Source: Dictyobacter vulcani (GTDB taxonomy: Bacteria > Chloroflexota > Ktedonobacteria > Ktedonobacterales > Ktedonobacteraceae). From it: 64,000 nucleotides of DNA. The stretch spans positions 2,480,001-2,544,000 of the forward strand of contig NZ_BKZW01000001.1 in the NCBI RefSeq assembly GCF_008974265.1, given 5' to 3'. Both the position numbers and the translations under genes were made by a program. The notes under the pieces were generated by a model. It was not told the origin of the DNA, searched no databases, and saw only the letters and a list, made by a program, of their open reading frames with translations. This document shows positions 8,296 through 18,543 of the stretch, in pieces. The stretch's first letter is position 1. Every line of letters begins with the position of its first letter.

Positions 8296-9060
8296 TTAGT
8301 TGACCTGTAGCTTTCCTGTCAGGTCAGCCACCAGTGCATAGCGGTCCGCGATATCTTGTAGTGCCGCGGGCGTGACATGCTGGAGATTGCGATACACTTG
8401 TTTATCGAGCATGCGTGATTTATCGCCGCCGGGCCAGAGGCGCCAGCTATCATTATCGATCACATCGGCGACCATCAGTTGTCCTTGAGGATCGCGGCCA
8501 AACTCGATTTTCAGATCGACAAGTGTCACGTCCGCACTGCTCCAGGCACGTTCCAGTACCTCAAAGACACGTCTCCCTTCCTGAGCCATCCACTCGATCT
8601 CTGTTTCGGTGGCTAATCCCAGTTCGATAATGTCCCTGGGCCAGATTTGTGGATCGTGGCGCACATCGTCTTTTAAAAATGTCTCGATCAGGACAGGCTC
8701 AAAGCGCGTTCCTTCGCTGACCTCTGGCTTGCGTTTGAGGTACGAGCCGGTCGCGATGCGGCGTTGCACCTGCTCGATTGGGAGCATCGTGCAACGTTTG
8801 ACTAAGAGCGTCGTGTCGTCGATCTTCTGCACAAAGTGGGTTGTGATCTTGCCTTCATTGAGCAAGCGAAAAACATTGGCAGTCGTAATCGTGCTTAAAC
8901 GCGATTTGCCAGCGATTTCATTTTTGCGTGCCCCATCGCCCGCGGTAATCTGGTCTTTGCCCACCATATAGACCAGCGTGTCGTCGTCAGGATGAGCATA
9001 AATTTTCTTGGTCTTGCCCTCGACTAACAGGGGACCAAAGCGCGTATTACTATCAGTCAT
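8296..9060 (-). CDS. purC: phosphoribosylaminoimidazole-succinocarboxamide synthase
   Basis: SAICAR synthetase ligates aspartate to CAIR using ATP. The protein is 254 residues, typical for the bacterial enzyme. Recognisable blocks are LLVEGKTKKIYAHPDD (N-terminal nucleotide-binding strand), KRCTMLPIEQVQRRIATGSY near 88, LVDLKIEFGRDPQG near 179 and DVIDNDSWRLWPGGDKS near 199. The start ATG 9060 is preceded by AAAGGA. The gene lies 30 bp after the purQ-purM fusion. No PurE or PurK (CAIR formation) and no PurB or PurH are present in the window. Confidence 0.95.
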   Translation of the reverse strand: MTDSNTRFGPLLVEGKTKKIYAHPDDDTLVYMVGKDQITAGDGARKNEIAGKSRLSTITTANVFRLLNEGKITTHFVQKIDDTTLLVKRCTMLPIEQVQRRIATGSYLKRKPEVSEGTRFEPVLIETFLKDDVRHDPQIWPRDIIELGLATETEIEWMAQEGRRVFEVLERAWSSADVTLVDLKIEFGRDPQGQLMVADVIDNDSWRLWPGGDKSRMLDKQVYRNLQHVTPAALQDIADRYALVADLTGKLQVN

Positions 9061-9090
9061 TGCAGGGACATCCTTTCTGGGAACCTGGAT

Positions 9091-10944
9091 CTACCATTTC
9101 AGGCTTACGCCTTCGCCCTTGCTGATGCTACCAACGGTTCGCAACTCTGGTAGACAGCTACGAGCCTCTAGCGCCGCTTTCGGGGCCAGCACAATTACCA
9201 TACCAATACCCATATTAAAGGTGCGATACAGTTCTTCATTCTCGACGTTCCCCAACCGGGCCAGTAATTGGAACAAAGGAGGAACATTCCAGGATGTGGT
9301 ATCAATGTTTGCCTGCGTGCCTGCTGGCAGGATACGGGAGATATTTCCCTTGAAACCACCACCGGTAATATGCGCAATGCCTTTAATATAGCGGTTGCGA
9401 TCGGCCAGATATTCACGCAGCAGGCTGATCTCGCGTAGATAACTGCGATGTGGACGTAACAAGGCATCGGCCAGTGATTCACCAAGTTCTGGAATGACTT
9501 TTTCCAGTGGATAGTCCGCGAAAATACGCCGGGCCAGCGAGTAGCCGTTGGTGTGCAGACCATTGGATGGGAGTCCCAGGATGAGGTCTCCTTCTTCGAT
9601 GGTACTACCGTTCTGGGCATCCTCTTCTTCAACCACGCCTACGATGGTACCAGCCAGATCAAACGCGCCGTCTGCATAAACATCGGGCATCTCTGCTGTC
9701 TCTCCACCGAGGAGCGCGCAATCCGCTTCCTGACAGGCATTGGCTATTCCCCGTACAATCGTTGCGGCCTGCACAGGATCAAGCTTGTTGACTGCCAGAT
9801 AATCCATGAAGAAGAGTGGTCTGGCTCCCTGAGCTAGTAGATCATTGATTGAGTGATTGACGATGTCGTAGCCGATAGTCTCATAGCGGCCAGCTTGTGA
9901 GGCCAGCAGGGTTTTGGTGCCTACGCCATCGGTTGAGGCGACCAGCGCGGGCTTGTTCATCTTGCGCAGGGCTCGGGCGCTAAACACACCCGCGAAAGCA
10001 CCGACGCCAGCCAGTACATTCGGACCCTGAGCGGAGCGTACGGCCTCTTTCATCAAGCGTACCGCTTTTTCGCCAGCTTCAATGTCGACACCACTATCCG
10101 CATAAGAGATGGTGTTGGCTGAAGCTGTACTGCTCTGTGTGGCAGGAGCAGCAGTCGGCTCAAGCATGGTGCTGGCATAATCATAGGCGTTCTGGAAGAT
10201 CAGCAGACCATCGCCCAGATCCTGGCCATGCCCACGGCGCTGTGGATGCTGTAATGCATTGACGTAGCGCTCAGGATGTGGCATCAGACCAAAGACATTG
10301 CCCTGACGATTGCAGATGCCTGCGACCGCGCCGAGCGAACCATTGGGATTATCTGGATAGCTGACTGGCTCGCTGCTCTCGCCGCGTGTGCTGCTATAGA
10401 CCAGTGGAATCTGGCCGTTGGCTTGCAGACTGGCAATATCGCCCTCAAACACGAATTGTCCTTCGCCATGGGCAACGGGCATCTCGACGGCTCGCTCCAG
10501 ACCGCGCGTGAAGATACAGGAACTTTTCTGCGCTGTCATGGTGACCCAGCGACATTCAAATTGTGCTGATTCGTTCTCGGTCAGGGTGGACTTTAATGTG
10601 CTATTCTGTTGCTCACCTGGAAGTAATCCCAGTCGCACCAGTACCTGAAAGCCATTACAGATTCCCAGTACTGGTCGTCCCTCGGCCACGAATTGTGTGA
10701 GCTGAGTACCCAGATGGAGCTGTAACTTTTTCGCCAGCAGCGTGCCAGCTCCCAGATCATCACCATAGGAGAAACCACCCGGGATGGCCAGGAAATGGTA
10801 GTCCAGCAGTTTCTCCGGAGCTTTCAGTAACTGGTTGATATGGACCAGATCGGTTTCAAAGCCGACCAGCCGACAGGCCTGCGCGGTTTCACGATCACAG
10901 TTAATGCCTGGCGCACGTAAAACCAATGCACGTAATGCGCCCAT
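9091..10944 (-). CDS. purQ-purM: PurQ-PurM fusion: FGAM synthase glutaminase + AIR synthetase
   Basis: This is a single 617-residue open frame with two complete enzymes. Residues 1 to ~258 are PurQ, the class I glutamine amidotransferase of FGAM synthase: GINCDRETAQACRLVGF, the nucleophile motif PVLGICNGFQ near 95 and LMPHPERY near 222. Residues ~260-278 are a Thr/Ser/Ala-rich linker. Residues ~279-617 are PurM: ISYADSGVDIEAGEKAV, STDGVGTKT near 332, LLGGETAEMPD near 410 and HITGGGF near 528. PurQ supplies ammonia to PurL, which makes FGAM, and PurM turns FGAM into AIR, so consecutive activities are fused. The start overlaps the purL stop by one base (TAATG), implying coupled translation. Met260 could allow internal initiation of PurM alone, but no strong ribosome site is visible there. 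Confidence 0.95.
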   Translation of the reverse strand: MGALRALVLRAPGINCDRETAQACRLVGFETDLVHINQLLKAPEKLLDYHFLAIPGGFSYGDDLGAGTLLAKKLQLHLGTQLTQFVAEGRPVLGICNGFQVLVRLGLLPGEQQNSTLKSTLTENESAQFECRWVTMTAQKSSCIFTRGLERAVEMPVAHGEGQFVFEGDIASLQANGQIPLVYSSTRGESSEPVSYPDNPNGSLGAVAGICNRQGNVFGLMPHPERYVNALQHPQRRGHGQDLGDGLLIFQNAYDYASTMLEPTAAPATQSSTASANTISYADSGVDIEAGEKAVRLMKEAVRSAQGPNVLAGVGAFAGVFSARALRKMNKPALVASTDGVGTKTLLASQAGRYETIGYDIVNHSINDLLAQGARPLFFMDYLAVNKLDPVQAATIVRGIANACQEADCALLGGETAEMPDVYADGAFDLAGTIVGVVEEEDAQNGSTIEEGDLILGLPSNGLHTNGYSLARRIFADYPLEKVIPELGESLADALLRPHRSYLREISLLREYLADRNRYIKGIAHITGGGFKGNISRILPAGTQANIDTTSWNVPPLFQLLARLGNVENEELYRTFNMGIGMVIVLAPKAALEARSCLPELRTVGSISKGEGVSLKW

Positions 10945-13900
10945 TATGCCTGCCCTCCCTTCCAGGATGTTTGCAGTTCATCTACGCCAACGTTCAGCAA
11001 TTCTTCTTCCCCATTCTGGATAATGAAGCGTGCGTTATTGGCGACACTGCCGATACGATACAGCTCTTCCACACCATTGGTTTGCATGTAATTCTCAAAG
11101 GCTCCCAGCTGCTCTGGTGTGACTTCAACCAGGAAGCGAGTCGCGGACTCACTGAAGATCTTGGCGGCCGTCATGGCATCAGCTGTGAGGGCATCGGCAT
11201 CTTTAAGTCCGAAGCGGCTGATATTCAGGGTGGCACCGCGTAATCCGGCCAGGGACATCTCGGCGGCAGCCAGGGCTAATCCACCTTCTGATAGATCGTG
11301 GCAGCTACGTACCAGACCCTCACGAATGGCTTTTCCCAGCACACTCATGGTCTGTAAGGCATGGGCCACGCGCACCTGAGGAACGCTGGTCTGCGGGAAG
11401 AGCTGGGCAAAGGAATCGGGATCGATGACCTCTGCATAATGTGATCCGGCCAGTTCGTTGCTGGTAGCACCAACCAGGTAGAGCAGATTGCCAGGCGTCT
11501 TGAGGGCCATGTCCACAGTGGGGGTGACATCCTCAATCACGCTGACCGCTGAAATGACCAGGGTTGGGATCACCGGGAAACGCTGTCCGTCTGCCCGATA
11601 TTCGTTGTTCAGGCTATCTTTACCGGAGATAAACGGTGTACCAAAGCCTACCGCTGCATCATGGCAGCCTTTCACGGCGCGCACGAGTAAGCCCAGTTGC
11701 TCTGGATCGGTCGGGTTACCCCAGCAGAAATTGTCCAGAATGGCGGCGCGGTTGACGTCACCACCAACGGCAGTCAGGTTGCGTAAGGCCTCATCGACAG
11801 CGTTGACCGCCATGTGATAAGGATCGATCTTGCCATACAGTGGGTTGACGCCGTTTGAGAGGACCACGCCAGCTTTTGAATCAGGCTCTGCTTCGATCAG
11901 TGGTTGCAGTACCGCGGCATCGCCAGGACCATTGCCCGCGCGGCCTACCATGGGCTTGCGCACTGTCGCGCCCTGAACCTCATGGTCATAGCGACGCACC
12001 ACATCTTCCTTGGACGCGATGGAAGGATGGCGCAGCAGGGCGAGCAGGGTTGGTTCTAGCGAACTCTTGACGTTCCTGGTCGCGCTGGTCTCATGTGCTT
12101 TAGTCGCCTTTTGTGTCTCAAGCCGTGTCCACACCGCATCCAGTGTCTTACGTGGCAGACCCTCATGCAGGAATTCCATATCCATATCGGCGACTACCTG
12201 GCCGGCATAGGTCAGGGTCAGACGATGGTCGGCGGTAAAGGTACCCAGGATACTGGCCTCGACCTCTTCGATCTCGCAGATTTCCAGCAACTCGTCGATG
12301 TGTGCAGGCGGTACTGCCAGCACCATGCGTTCCTGCGCTTCTGAGAGCCAGATTTCCCATGGAGCCAGGCCTTGATACTTGAGTGGTGCTTTGGTCAATT
12401 CAACACGAGCGCCAGTCTCAGCTCCCATTTCACCAATGGCAGAGGAGAAGCCGCCAGCTCCACAGTCGGTAATCGCATTATAGAGTTTGCGATCGCGGGC
12501 CTGGATAATAACGTCGGTCACCTTTTTTTCGGTAATTGGAGCACCGATCTGGACGGCGGTTCCGGCCTGGGTATTGATTTCCAGACTCATCTCGCCCGAA
12601 GAAAAGGTTGCTCCATGCACACCATCGCGGCCGGTGCGTCCACCCAGTGAAACAATCAGGTCGCCAGGCTGTACATTGCGGGGATGGCTACCGTGCGGCA
12701 AGATACCCAGACAACCACAGAAGACCAGTGGATTGTAGATATAGCCGGGATGGTAGAGGATGGCTCCGTTGACGGTCGGGATTCCCATCTTGTTGCCATA
12801 ATCACGGATACCATTGACGACGCCGTGGGCGATGCGCCTGGGCGTCAGGACTCCTGCCGGGAGTTCTTCGGCTGGCGTATCCAGCGGTCCAAAGCAGAGG
12901 ATATCTGTACAGGCGATCGGTTGGGCTGAGACGCCAACGACGTCGCGAATTACACCACCTACGCCGGTGTTGGCACCGCCAAACGGCTCGATAGCCGAGG
13001 GATGGTTATGTGTCTCTGCCTTAAATGCAATGTCCTGGGTCTCGGTTAACCGGATAATGCCCGCGTTGTCGCTGAAGGCAGAAACCAGCCAGTCCGGATT
13101 GACCTTGTCGGTGGCGCTGACAATATAGCGCTTGAGCAGGCCTTGAATGGTCTCGGTTTCAATCGTATGGCCATGGCTATCGACTTCTCGATAGTTCACG
13201 GTCGCCTTGAATGTTTTATGCGAACAATGCTCGGACCACGTCTGCGCCAGTGTCTCTAGCTCGACATCGGTCGGCTCGCGTTGCTGCTCCCGATAGTGTT
13301 GCTGGATGGTGCGCATCTCTTCCAGATTAAGGGAGAGTAGGCCGGCTCGACTGACTTCGAGCAATTGCTCGTCGTTCATGGCGGAAATAAAGATGGTACG
13401 AGCCGCCTGCGTGGCCTGATCTGTGCTCGCAACATCGGTTGTCTGGCCGTCCGCTTGTGCAGCACTGACTTCCGGTAATGTGTGTTCCGTGTGTGCTGCC
13501 TGAGACTCCTTATAAGGATGGAGCGTGTGGTGCTGAATGACAGGATTAAATAATAATGCTCTGGCAATGCTATCCGCATCCGCCGCGCTAAGACGATGAT
13601 CTAAGAGATAACGTCGACCGGTCTCGACGTGGGTAAGCCCCTTGATCCCTACCATTTCCGCGCCGGTGATAACGCTCTCCGCAAGTGTATCCGTAACGCC
13701 AGAATGAAAAAACACATCGACGAGATGACCTGTCGCTGTGTTTTGTTGCTGCTGTAATTCTGTCGTTATTGACGCCTCTTGTACCACCGGATCAACAAGG
13801 AGTTGTTGCGTTAATTGATCCAGTTCTTCCGCACTGAGGTCACCTGTAATCTGGTAAATTTGTGCGGTACGGATACCGGGTTGGGTGTTGTCTGCGGTTA

Positions 13901-14123
13901 AATCCGCGAGCGATGGAAGGTGTTTTGTTGGTAGTTGTAATATTTCATGTACGAGTTGATGCGCGTGAACGTCATGACGATCCGCGACTGCTCGTACTTC
14001 TATTTGATATAGTGTCACGTTCCTCAGATCCTGGCTGGCTGCCTCAATGTCATGATATGACATCAGGTGACTGACTAGTAAATAGAATGTCCGTGCTGGT
14101 CTCATCCAAAGGGACAAGCCCAT
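10944..14123 (-). CDS. purL: PurS-like/PurL fusion: FGAM synthase large subunit
   Basis: This 1059-residue protein exceeds the ~740 residues of small-type PurL because it carries an N-terminal extension. The extension holds two PurS-like units: residues ~36-119 (LYQIEVRAV...LLVDPVVQEA) and ~133-201 (VDVFFHSGVTDTLAES...LLFNPVIQHHTL). Both show the PurS pattern of a terminal strand followed by LLxxPVV/NPVI. The PurL core starts near 245 and includes TWSEHCSHKTF, AFKAETHNHPSAIEPFGGA and the central ISGKDSLNNEY. The start ATG 14123 was chosen for the upstream AAAGGTG; ATG 14156, 14105 and 14063 are alternatives. It follows the Nudix gene by ~10 bp and overlaps purQ-purM by one base. Confidence 0.93.
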   Translation of the reverse strand: MGLSLWMRPARTFYLLVSHLMSYHDIEAASQDLRNVTLYQIEVRAVADRHDVHAHQLVHEILQLPTKHLPSLADLTADNTQPGIRTAQIYQITGDLSAEELDQLTQQLLVDPVVQEASITTELQQQQNTATGHLVDVFFHSGVTDTLAESVITGAEMVGIKGLTHVETGRRYLLDHRLSAADADSIARALLFNPVIQHHTLHPYKESQAAHTEHTLPEVSAAQADGQTTDVASTDQATQAARTIFISAMNDEQLLEVSRAGLLSLNLEEMRTIQQHYREQQREPTDVELETLAQTWSEHCSHKTFKATVNYREVDSHGHTIETETIQGLLKRYIVSATDKVNPDWLVSAFSDNAGIIRLTETQDIAFKAETHNHPSAIEPFGGANTGVGGVIRDVVGVSAQPIACTDILCFGPLDTPAEELPAGVLTPRRIAHGVVNGIRDYGNKMGIPTVNGAILYHPGYIYNPLVFCGCLGILPHGSHPRNVQPGDLIVSLGGRTGRDGVHGATFSSGEMSLEINTQAGTAVQIGAPITEKKVTDVIIQARDRKLYNAITDCGAGGFSSAIGEMGAETGARVELTKAPLKYQGLAPWEIWLSEAQERMVLAVPPAHIDELLEICEIEEVEASILGTFTADHRLTLTYAGQVVADMDMEFLHEGLPRKTLDAVWTRLETQKATKAHETSATRNVKSSLEPTLLALLRHPSIASKEDVVRRYDHEVQGATVRKPMVGRAGNGPGDAAVLQPLIEAEPDSKAGVVLSNGVNPLYGKIDPYHMAVNAVDEALRNLTAVGGDVNRAAILDNFCWGNPTDPEQLGLLVRAVKGCHDAAVGFGTPFISGKDSLNNEYRADGQRFPVIPTLVISAVSVIEDVTPTVDMALKTPGNLLYLVGATSNELAGSHYAEVIDPDSFAQLFPQTSVPQVRVAHALQTMSVLGKAIREGLVRSCHDLSEGGLALAAAEMSLAGLRGATLNISRFGLKDADALTADAMTAAKIFSESATRFLVEVTPEQLGAFENYMQTNGVEELYRIGSVANNARFIIQNGEEELLNVGVDELQTSWKGGQA

Positions 14124-14133
14124 TGTAGCACCT

Positions 14134-14994
14134 TTATTTAATACATGGCAACTCATTCATGGCTGAGCTAGTGGATTCCAGCCAGGACTCACCGAACTTG
14201 AGGGCGCCGTAGAAAAGTAGATTTGGTTCGCCGGTGGCCGAAATATTGCCATGATTTTGTAGGAGGAAGTGCCGTAAGCTTGTCGCGCTGACGTGTAGTG
14301 TTTGCAGAGCTTTAATCTCACTATCCTCGGCTTTGCGTTGCAGTACCTCGGCCAGCGGAATATGTAATCGGGTCAAAAAGCAGAGCTCTGCATGTGGCGT
14401 GGCCAGGTCATAGACTAATCCCAGACAGACCTGTTCCTGGATATCGCTGGCCTGAATACCGGTCTCTTCACGGATCTCGCGTTGCATGGCGGCAAAAGGA
14501 TCTGGCTGCTGCTGTGCTGTTGTGTCCAGGCCGCGCTCAAAGAAGCCGCCAATCACATGATAACGGCCAGCATAGACATCCACTCCCTGACGTTGATCCA
14601 GCAGAATAAAGCCATCACTGCTTTCGATAACCGAACAGACGGCCAGAGGATTGCCCAGTTCATGTCGACTGCGTCCATGCGCAAAGGTGGCTTCGCGGGT
14701 GGTCACATACTCTTTGTAACTGGTTTCTCCCAGCGTCAATGCCAGCGTGTTGTCTGGCTGTGCCTGAACATCAATGAAGCGATAGAGGGGAGCATCAAAG
14801 AGCAGGCGTTGCTGTTGTCGTGCCTGCTGTAGTTGCTCTTGCCAGCGCAGATCCAACCGCGCCTGCTGCTCGCCTGGGAGCAACAGACGCTGGTCGGGTT
14901 GATAAGCGATGCGCAAGTCTGGCTGGCGATAGAGGCCACGAACCAGGATCTCAAATTCAAACATACTATACTCGGCTTGCTGGCTTATTCCCAT
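14134..14994 (-). CDS. Nudix hydrolase
   Basis: The protein is up to 286 residues, in the purine operon between guaA and purL. The C-terminal half carries a Nudix fold with GGFFERG ... [13 protein letters not shown] near residues 147-180. The RExxEExG helix is intact, but the first part of the box is lengthened by an insertion ([10 protein letters not shown]). Members hydrolyse nucleoside diphosphates linked to other moieties; this variant's substrate is unknown. ATG 14994 overlaps the guaA stop, and ATG 14964 ([10 protein letters not shown]) is an alternative; neither has a strong ribosome site. Position suggests a nucleotide housekeeping role linked to purine supply, which is an inference. 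Confidence 0.8.
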   Translation of the reverse strand: MGISQQAEYSMFEFEILVRGLYRQPDLRIAYQPDQRLLLPGEQQARLDLRWQEQLQQARQQQRLLFDAPLYRFIDVQAQPDNTLALTLGETSYKEYVTTREATFAHGRSRHELGNPLAVCSVIESSDGFILLDQRQGVDVYAGRYHVIGGFFERGLDTTAQQQPDPFAAMQREIREETGIQASDIQEQVCLGLVYDLATPHAELCFLTRLHIPLAEVLQRKAEDSEIKALQTLHVSATSLRHFLLQNHGNISATGEPNLLFYGALKFGESWLESTSSAMNELPCIK

Positions 14995-16631
14995 TCGATA
15001 GTTGCTGGTGGCTTGGAGGTAATGTCATAGACCACGCGATTAATTTCAGCGATCTCATTAACCAGGCGATTGGAAATGCGTCCGAGCAGTTCAGGTGAGA
15101 GTCTGGCCCAGTCGGCGGTCATGAAATCGCCGGTAGTGACTGCGCGAATGGCCACCAGATTGGCATAGGTGCGATAATCGCCCATCACACCAACGCTCTG
15201 GATCGGTGTCAGCACAGCAAAGGCCTGCCCTAACTGTCGATAGATGCCAGCCTTCTGGATCTCTTCAATCACAATTTTATCGGCGGCCCGCAGAATCTCC
15301 AGGCGCTGCTCATCAATGGCACCAATAATACGAATGGCCAGGCCGGGTCCTGGGAATGGATGGCGCCAGACCCAATCCTCGGGCAGTCCGAGGGCGGCTC
15401 CGATTTCGCGTACCTCGTCTTTGAAGAGCATACGCAAAGGTTCAACCAGTTTCAGCTTCATTTCCTTTGGCAAGCCACCTACATTATGATGCGACTTGAT
15501 GCTCTTGGCCGTTGATGCCGTATCATGGCTGGTGCTCTCAATCACATCGGGATAGAGAGTTCCCTGGGCCAGGAAGGCTATATCACCCTGCGCTTCCGCC
15601 AGACGGACAGACTCATCCTCGAAGACGCGGATAAATTCTTCACCAATAATCTTGCGCTTCTGTTCGGGATCAATCACATTGGCCAGACGATCCAGGAAAC
15701 GTTTGCGCGCATCGACGACGACCAGGGGAATATGCATATGATTGCCAAATGTCTCCACTACCTGTTCGCGTTCACCTGCTCTGAGCAGTCCTGTATCGAC
15801 GAAAATACAGGTCAGTTGATCGCCAATAGCTTTGTGGATGAGCAGTGCGGCTACCGCTGAGTCTACGCCACCGGAAAGACCACAGATGACGTGCTCTTTT
15901 CCGACTTGCTGGCGAAGCAGTTCCACCGCTTCATCAATGACATGACCAGGTGTCCAGGTTGGCTCACAGGCACAGACACGGAACAGGAAATTACGAATGA
16001 TGTCTTTACCCTGAGGGGTATGGGTGACTTCGGGATGGAATTGCAGGCCGATGTAACCTTTGGGACTACCAATAGCGGCCACCGGATTACTTTCCGTGCA
16101 GGCCAGTACCCGGAAACCCTCGGGCAGTTTGTCCACACTATCCCCATGACTCATCCAGACTGGCAGGCGCAATGTGCTGGCCTCGGGTGTCTCCAGGTTG
16201 TCCGTTTGCTGTGGAGAGACCGTGATGCCCTCAAAAATACGGAAACTCTGAGGATCCTGAGCGGCATCTGGTAAAACTTCGATGGTTGCAGGACCGTATT
16301 CGCGTAGTCCGTGGGAGAGCGCAACGTGTCCACCCAGGCTTTTGGCCAGCAGTTGCATGCCATAACAGATGCCTAAGATTGGGAGTCCACTCTCAAGGAT
16401 GGCTGGATCACATGCCGGGGCATCTAGATCATAGACACTGGATGGTCCACCGGAAAAAATAAAGCCCTTAATATCTAAAAGTTCGTTCTTCTGCAGTTCA
16501 GCCAGGGTAGTTGTGGCGGGGACAAGTTCGCTATAAACATGGCATTCGCGGATGCGGCGCGTAATCAGGCGGCTATATTGGGAGCCGTAATCGAAAACGA
16601 TGATGGCCTCACGGCGCTCTGGTGTGTGCAT
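14985..16631 (-). CDS. guaA: GMP synthase (glutamine-hydrolysing)
   Basis: GuaA converts XMP to GMP with ATP and glutamine. The protein is 548 residues. Residues ~1-200 are the class I amidotransferase ([19 protein letters not shown] with the nucleophilic Cys, and [13 protein letters not shown]). The ATP-pyrophosphatase loop [12 protein letters not shown] follows near 240. The C-terminal dimerisation domain ends in the standard KPPATIEWE. The start ATG 16631 was chosen because AGGAAGGGA lies just upstream; the frame is open ten codons further. It is the first gene of the minus-strand purine cluster. No purine riboswitch consensus was seen in 16632-16937, which holds no gene. Confidence 0.96.
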   Translation of the reverse strand: MHTPERREAIIVFDYGSQYSRLITRRIRECHVYSELVPATTTLAELQKNELLDIKGFIFSGGPSSVYDLDAPACDPAILESGLPILGICYGMQLLAKSLGGHVALSHGLREYGPATIEVLPDAAQDPQSFRIFEGITVSPQQTDNLETPEASTLRLPVWMSHGDSVDKLPEGFRVLACTESNPVAAIGSPKGYIGLQFHPEVTHTPQGKDIIRNFLFRVCACEPTWTPGHVIDEAVELLRQQVGKEHVICGLSGGVDSAVAALLIHKAIGDQLTCIFVDTGLLRAGEREQVVETFGNHMHIPLVVVDARKRFLDRLANVIDPEQKRKIIGEEFIRVFEDESVRLAEAQGDIAFLAQGTLYPDVIESTSHDTASTAKSIKSHHNVGGLPKEMKLKLVEPLRMLFKDEVREIGAALGLPEDWVWRHPFPGPGLAIRIIGAIDEQRLEILRAADKIVIEEIQKAGIYRQLGQAFAVLTPIQSVGVMGDYRTYANLVAIRAVTTGDFMTADWARLSPELLGRISNRLVNEIAEINRVVYDITSKPPATIEWE

Positions 16632-16937
16632 GGGTTCCCTTCCTAAAACAGAGCACATCAAGAAAGCAGTGCCCTGGAGGCGACCGTGTTAAGGCTGGAC
16701 GCCCCGACATATGCTTAAAGCAAGGAGAAACTCATGGGCATCGGGTACGCGTTTATAAGGATCTTTGTCTATGTGATCGCGCTCGATAGGTGCCGCCACG
16801 CGTCTACTGCCAATGAGTCCTCATTGCTTTAGTTTGTTGAGTCCGATATTGATTTTAGAGTATATCACACCCGGTGGTCGTCGCATCATTGGCCGCCATC
16901 GAAAAAAAATGTGCGCACGCTGCTCACCCGCGGCAGG

Positions 16938-17303
16938 CTATGCCGGAAGCGTCTGTTGCCTGGGTTGTCTGGCCATGTTATTATGTCTGGCCGCTTCCAG
17001 ACAGGTTACTCCACGACTGCTCACCTGTGCGCTATGCCGAATGCCTGCCGGAAGTAACATGCAATCCCCTGGTTCCAGATCAGCATAGAACGCCATGCCG
17101 TTCTCATCCAATTGATCGGGAAGGGTAAAGCGAATTGAGCCGCGCACACAATATAATACTTTTTCATAACTATGTGTATGAGGAGAATAGGTATCCCCAG
17201 GAGCATTGGACCATAAGTATGGTTGTAAGCCTTGCAGGTGCATTTTCTTGCATAGATCTTGTTCCTCGGGTGGGACCGGGCCGTGCCAGCGAATTATCTG
17301 CAT
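16938..17303 (-). CDS. small cupin-domain protein
   Basis: This 121-residue protein has a single cupin barrel. Motif 1 is visible as PHTHSYEKVLYCVRG (two His and a Glu as metal ligands), and motif 2 as PAGIRHSA with the last His. The start ATG 17303 (MQIIRWHG) follows TAAGGAGTCTGGA, an ideal ribosome site. Small cupins of this kind are metal-binding sensors, isomerases or dioxygenases; nothing here fixes the activity. It is divergently oriented to the zinc-ribbon gene, and the 400-bp gap between them (17304-17704) shows no other gene. Confidence 0.8.
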   Translation of the reverse strand: MQIIRWHGPVPPEEQDLCKKMHLQGLQPYLWSNAPGDTYSPHTHSYEKVLYCVRGSIRFTLPDQLDENGMAFYADLEPGDCMLLPAGIRHSAQVSSRGVTCLEAARHNNMARQPRQQTLPA

Positions 17304-17704
17304 TCCAGACTCCTTAGTTAGCTGTGTTTTAGCCGTAAACACTGTATATGATCAATAACCTGGTACTACCTTTCAATGGCAAGAACGCTCTGGTCCAACG
17401 TGACTGCTGCCGTGATGTTTCTCGTTCCGTGCGCTCACTTCTCTTGCCTTATCATACACAGTTTTTTCTTTCTAAATTAGCGTATACTTGTAAAAAGATG
17501 TACGCATTCTATAGAAAGAAGGTTGAAATTTGAATTTAGTATAGCGAACCTCTATGAACAGTATGTGAAATAATCGCAAAGAGTATGTTAATAAAATCAT
17601 CCTTGTGTATACGTTAACTATTGTAGTCGGCACCAGAAAACAGTACAATGGAAAGAATATTCCCTTGCACCTTGGATGCATTGATAAGGAGGATCTCATT
17701 ACCC

Positions 17705-18418
17705 ATGAGCACGACACAGGTGACCGCGGTATTGTATCAGTTGCAAATGGTCGATCTGGATCTGGATCGCGTTGTAGCTGAAAAAAACTTATTAGCCACC
17801 TCCTTGCAGGGTAGTGCTACACTCCGGAAACTACGCGCGGAGTATGACACTGCACGACAACAAATGCTTTCCGCCCAACAGGCTCAACACGATGCCGAGT
17901 GGTCTCTTGAGGATGTGAAGCAGCGTCTGGATCAGCAAGAACGCCGTTTGTATAGTGGCGTCATCCAGAATGGAAAAGAACTTCAGGCGCTCCAACAGGA
18001 AATTCAGAATATGCACGCCCAGCATAATCGTCAGGAGGAGCGTTTGCTGGAGGCCATGGACTTTACCGAGGCTGCGACTGAGGTGTCTCAGCGTAAAGCT
18101 ATCTCTTTGCAACAGGCTGAAGAGCATTGGACGCAAGAAAATCTGGCTTTACAGGTGCGCCGTGAGCAAGCAGACGCTCACTGGCAAGAGTTGAATACCA
18201 GGCGTCAGGGCATTGTGGCCACGCTTGATGAGAATTTATTGAAGCGCTATGAGACGATGCGGCGTACCAAGCAGGGACGCGCCGTCTCAAAAGTTGATCA
18301 GAATTCATGCCAGTGGTGCCGTGTGATTTTGACGCCTAGCGAACTACAACAGGTGCGTATCAGCCCTGAATTGCAGACATGCACCAATTGTGGACGAATC
18401 CTCTATTACGAACGCTAG
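17705..18418 (+). CDS. coiled-coil protein with C-terminal C4 zinc ribbon
   Basis: This is a 237-residue protein. Residues ~5-170 are a long Gln/Glu/Arg-rich coiled coil. The C-terminus has CxxC-x(20ish)-CxxC (CQWC ... CTNC) followed by GRILYYER, the C4-type zinc-ribbon (zf-RING_7) signature. This architecture matches the widespread family related to CdsZ/HP0958-type proteins, often annotated 'zinc ribbon domain protein, possibly nucleic acid-binding'. The start ATG 17705 has AAGGAGG 12 bases upstream; the frame is open 19 codons more without support. A weak hairpin with a T tract (18415-18443) follows the stop. Confidence 0.85.
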   Translation: MSTTQVTAVLYQLQMVDLDLDRVVAEKNLLATSLQGSATLRKLRAEYDTARQQMLSAQQAQHDAEWSLEDVKQRLDQQERRLYSGVIQNGKELQALQQEIQNMHAQHNRQEERLLEAMDFTEAATEVSQRKAISLQQAEEHWTQENLALQVRREQADAHWQELNTRRQGIVATLDENLLKRYETMRRTKQGRAVSKVDQNSCQWCRVILTPSELQQVRISPELQTCTNCGRILYYER

Positions 18419-18466
18419 CGCTACTCGGCAGCTAGTATTTTTTTGTTTGTCTTCATGATCACATAC

Positions 18467-18510
18467 AGCGAGTATGACCAGAGGTTTGCGTGCCATCTGG
18501 ATACTCGCTG
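18467..18510. repeat. 10-bp inverted repeat downstream of the zinc-ribbon gene
   Basis: CAGCGAGTAT (18467-18476) pairs exactly with 18501-18510 across a 24-base loop. It may act as a terminator together with the weak stem at 18415-18435 and its T tract. Confidence 0.45.
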
Positions 18511-18543
18511 CATTGCTTCTCGCCACTTTCCTGGCTCACCGTC

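Noticed and set aside
16632..16937. Purine riboswitch before guaA
   Set aside because: No TATA-flanked purine aptamer core was seen on the minus strand.
16813..17128. Plus-strand frames opposite the cupin gene
   Set aside because: No ribosome site or family features; they are shadows of the cupin gene and its downstream region.
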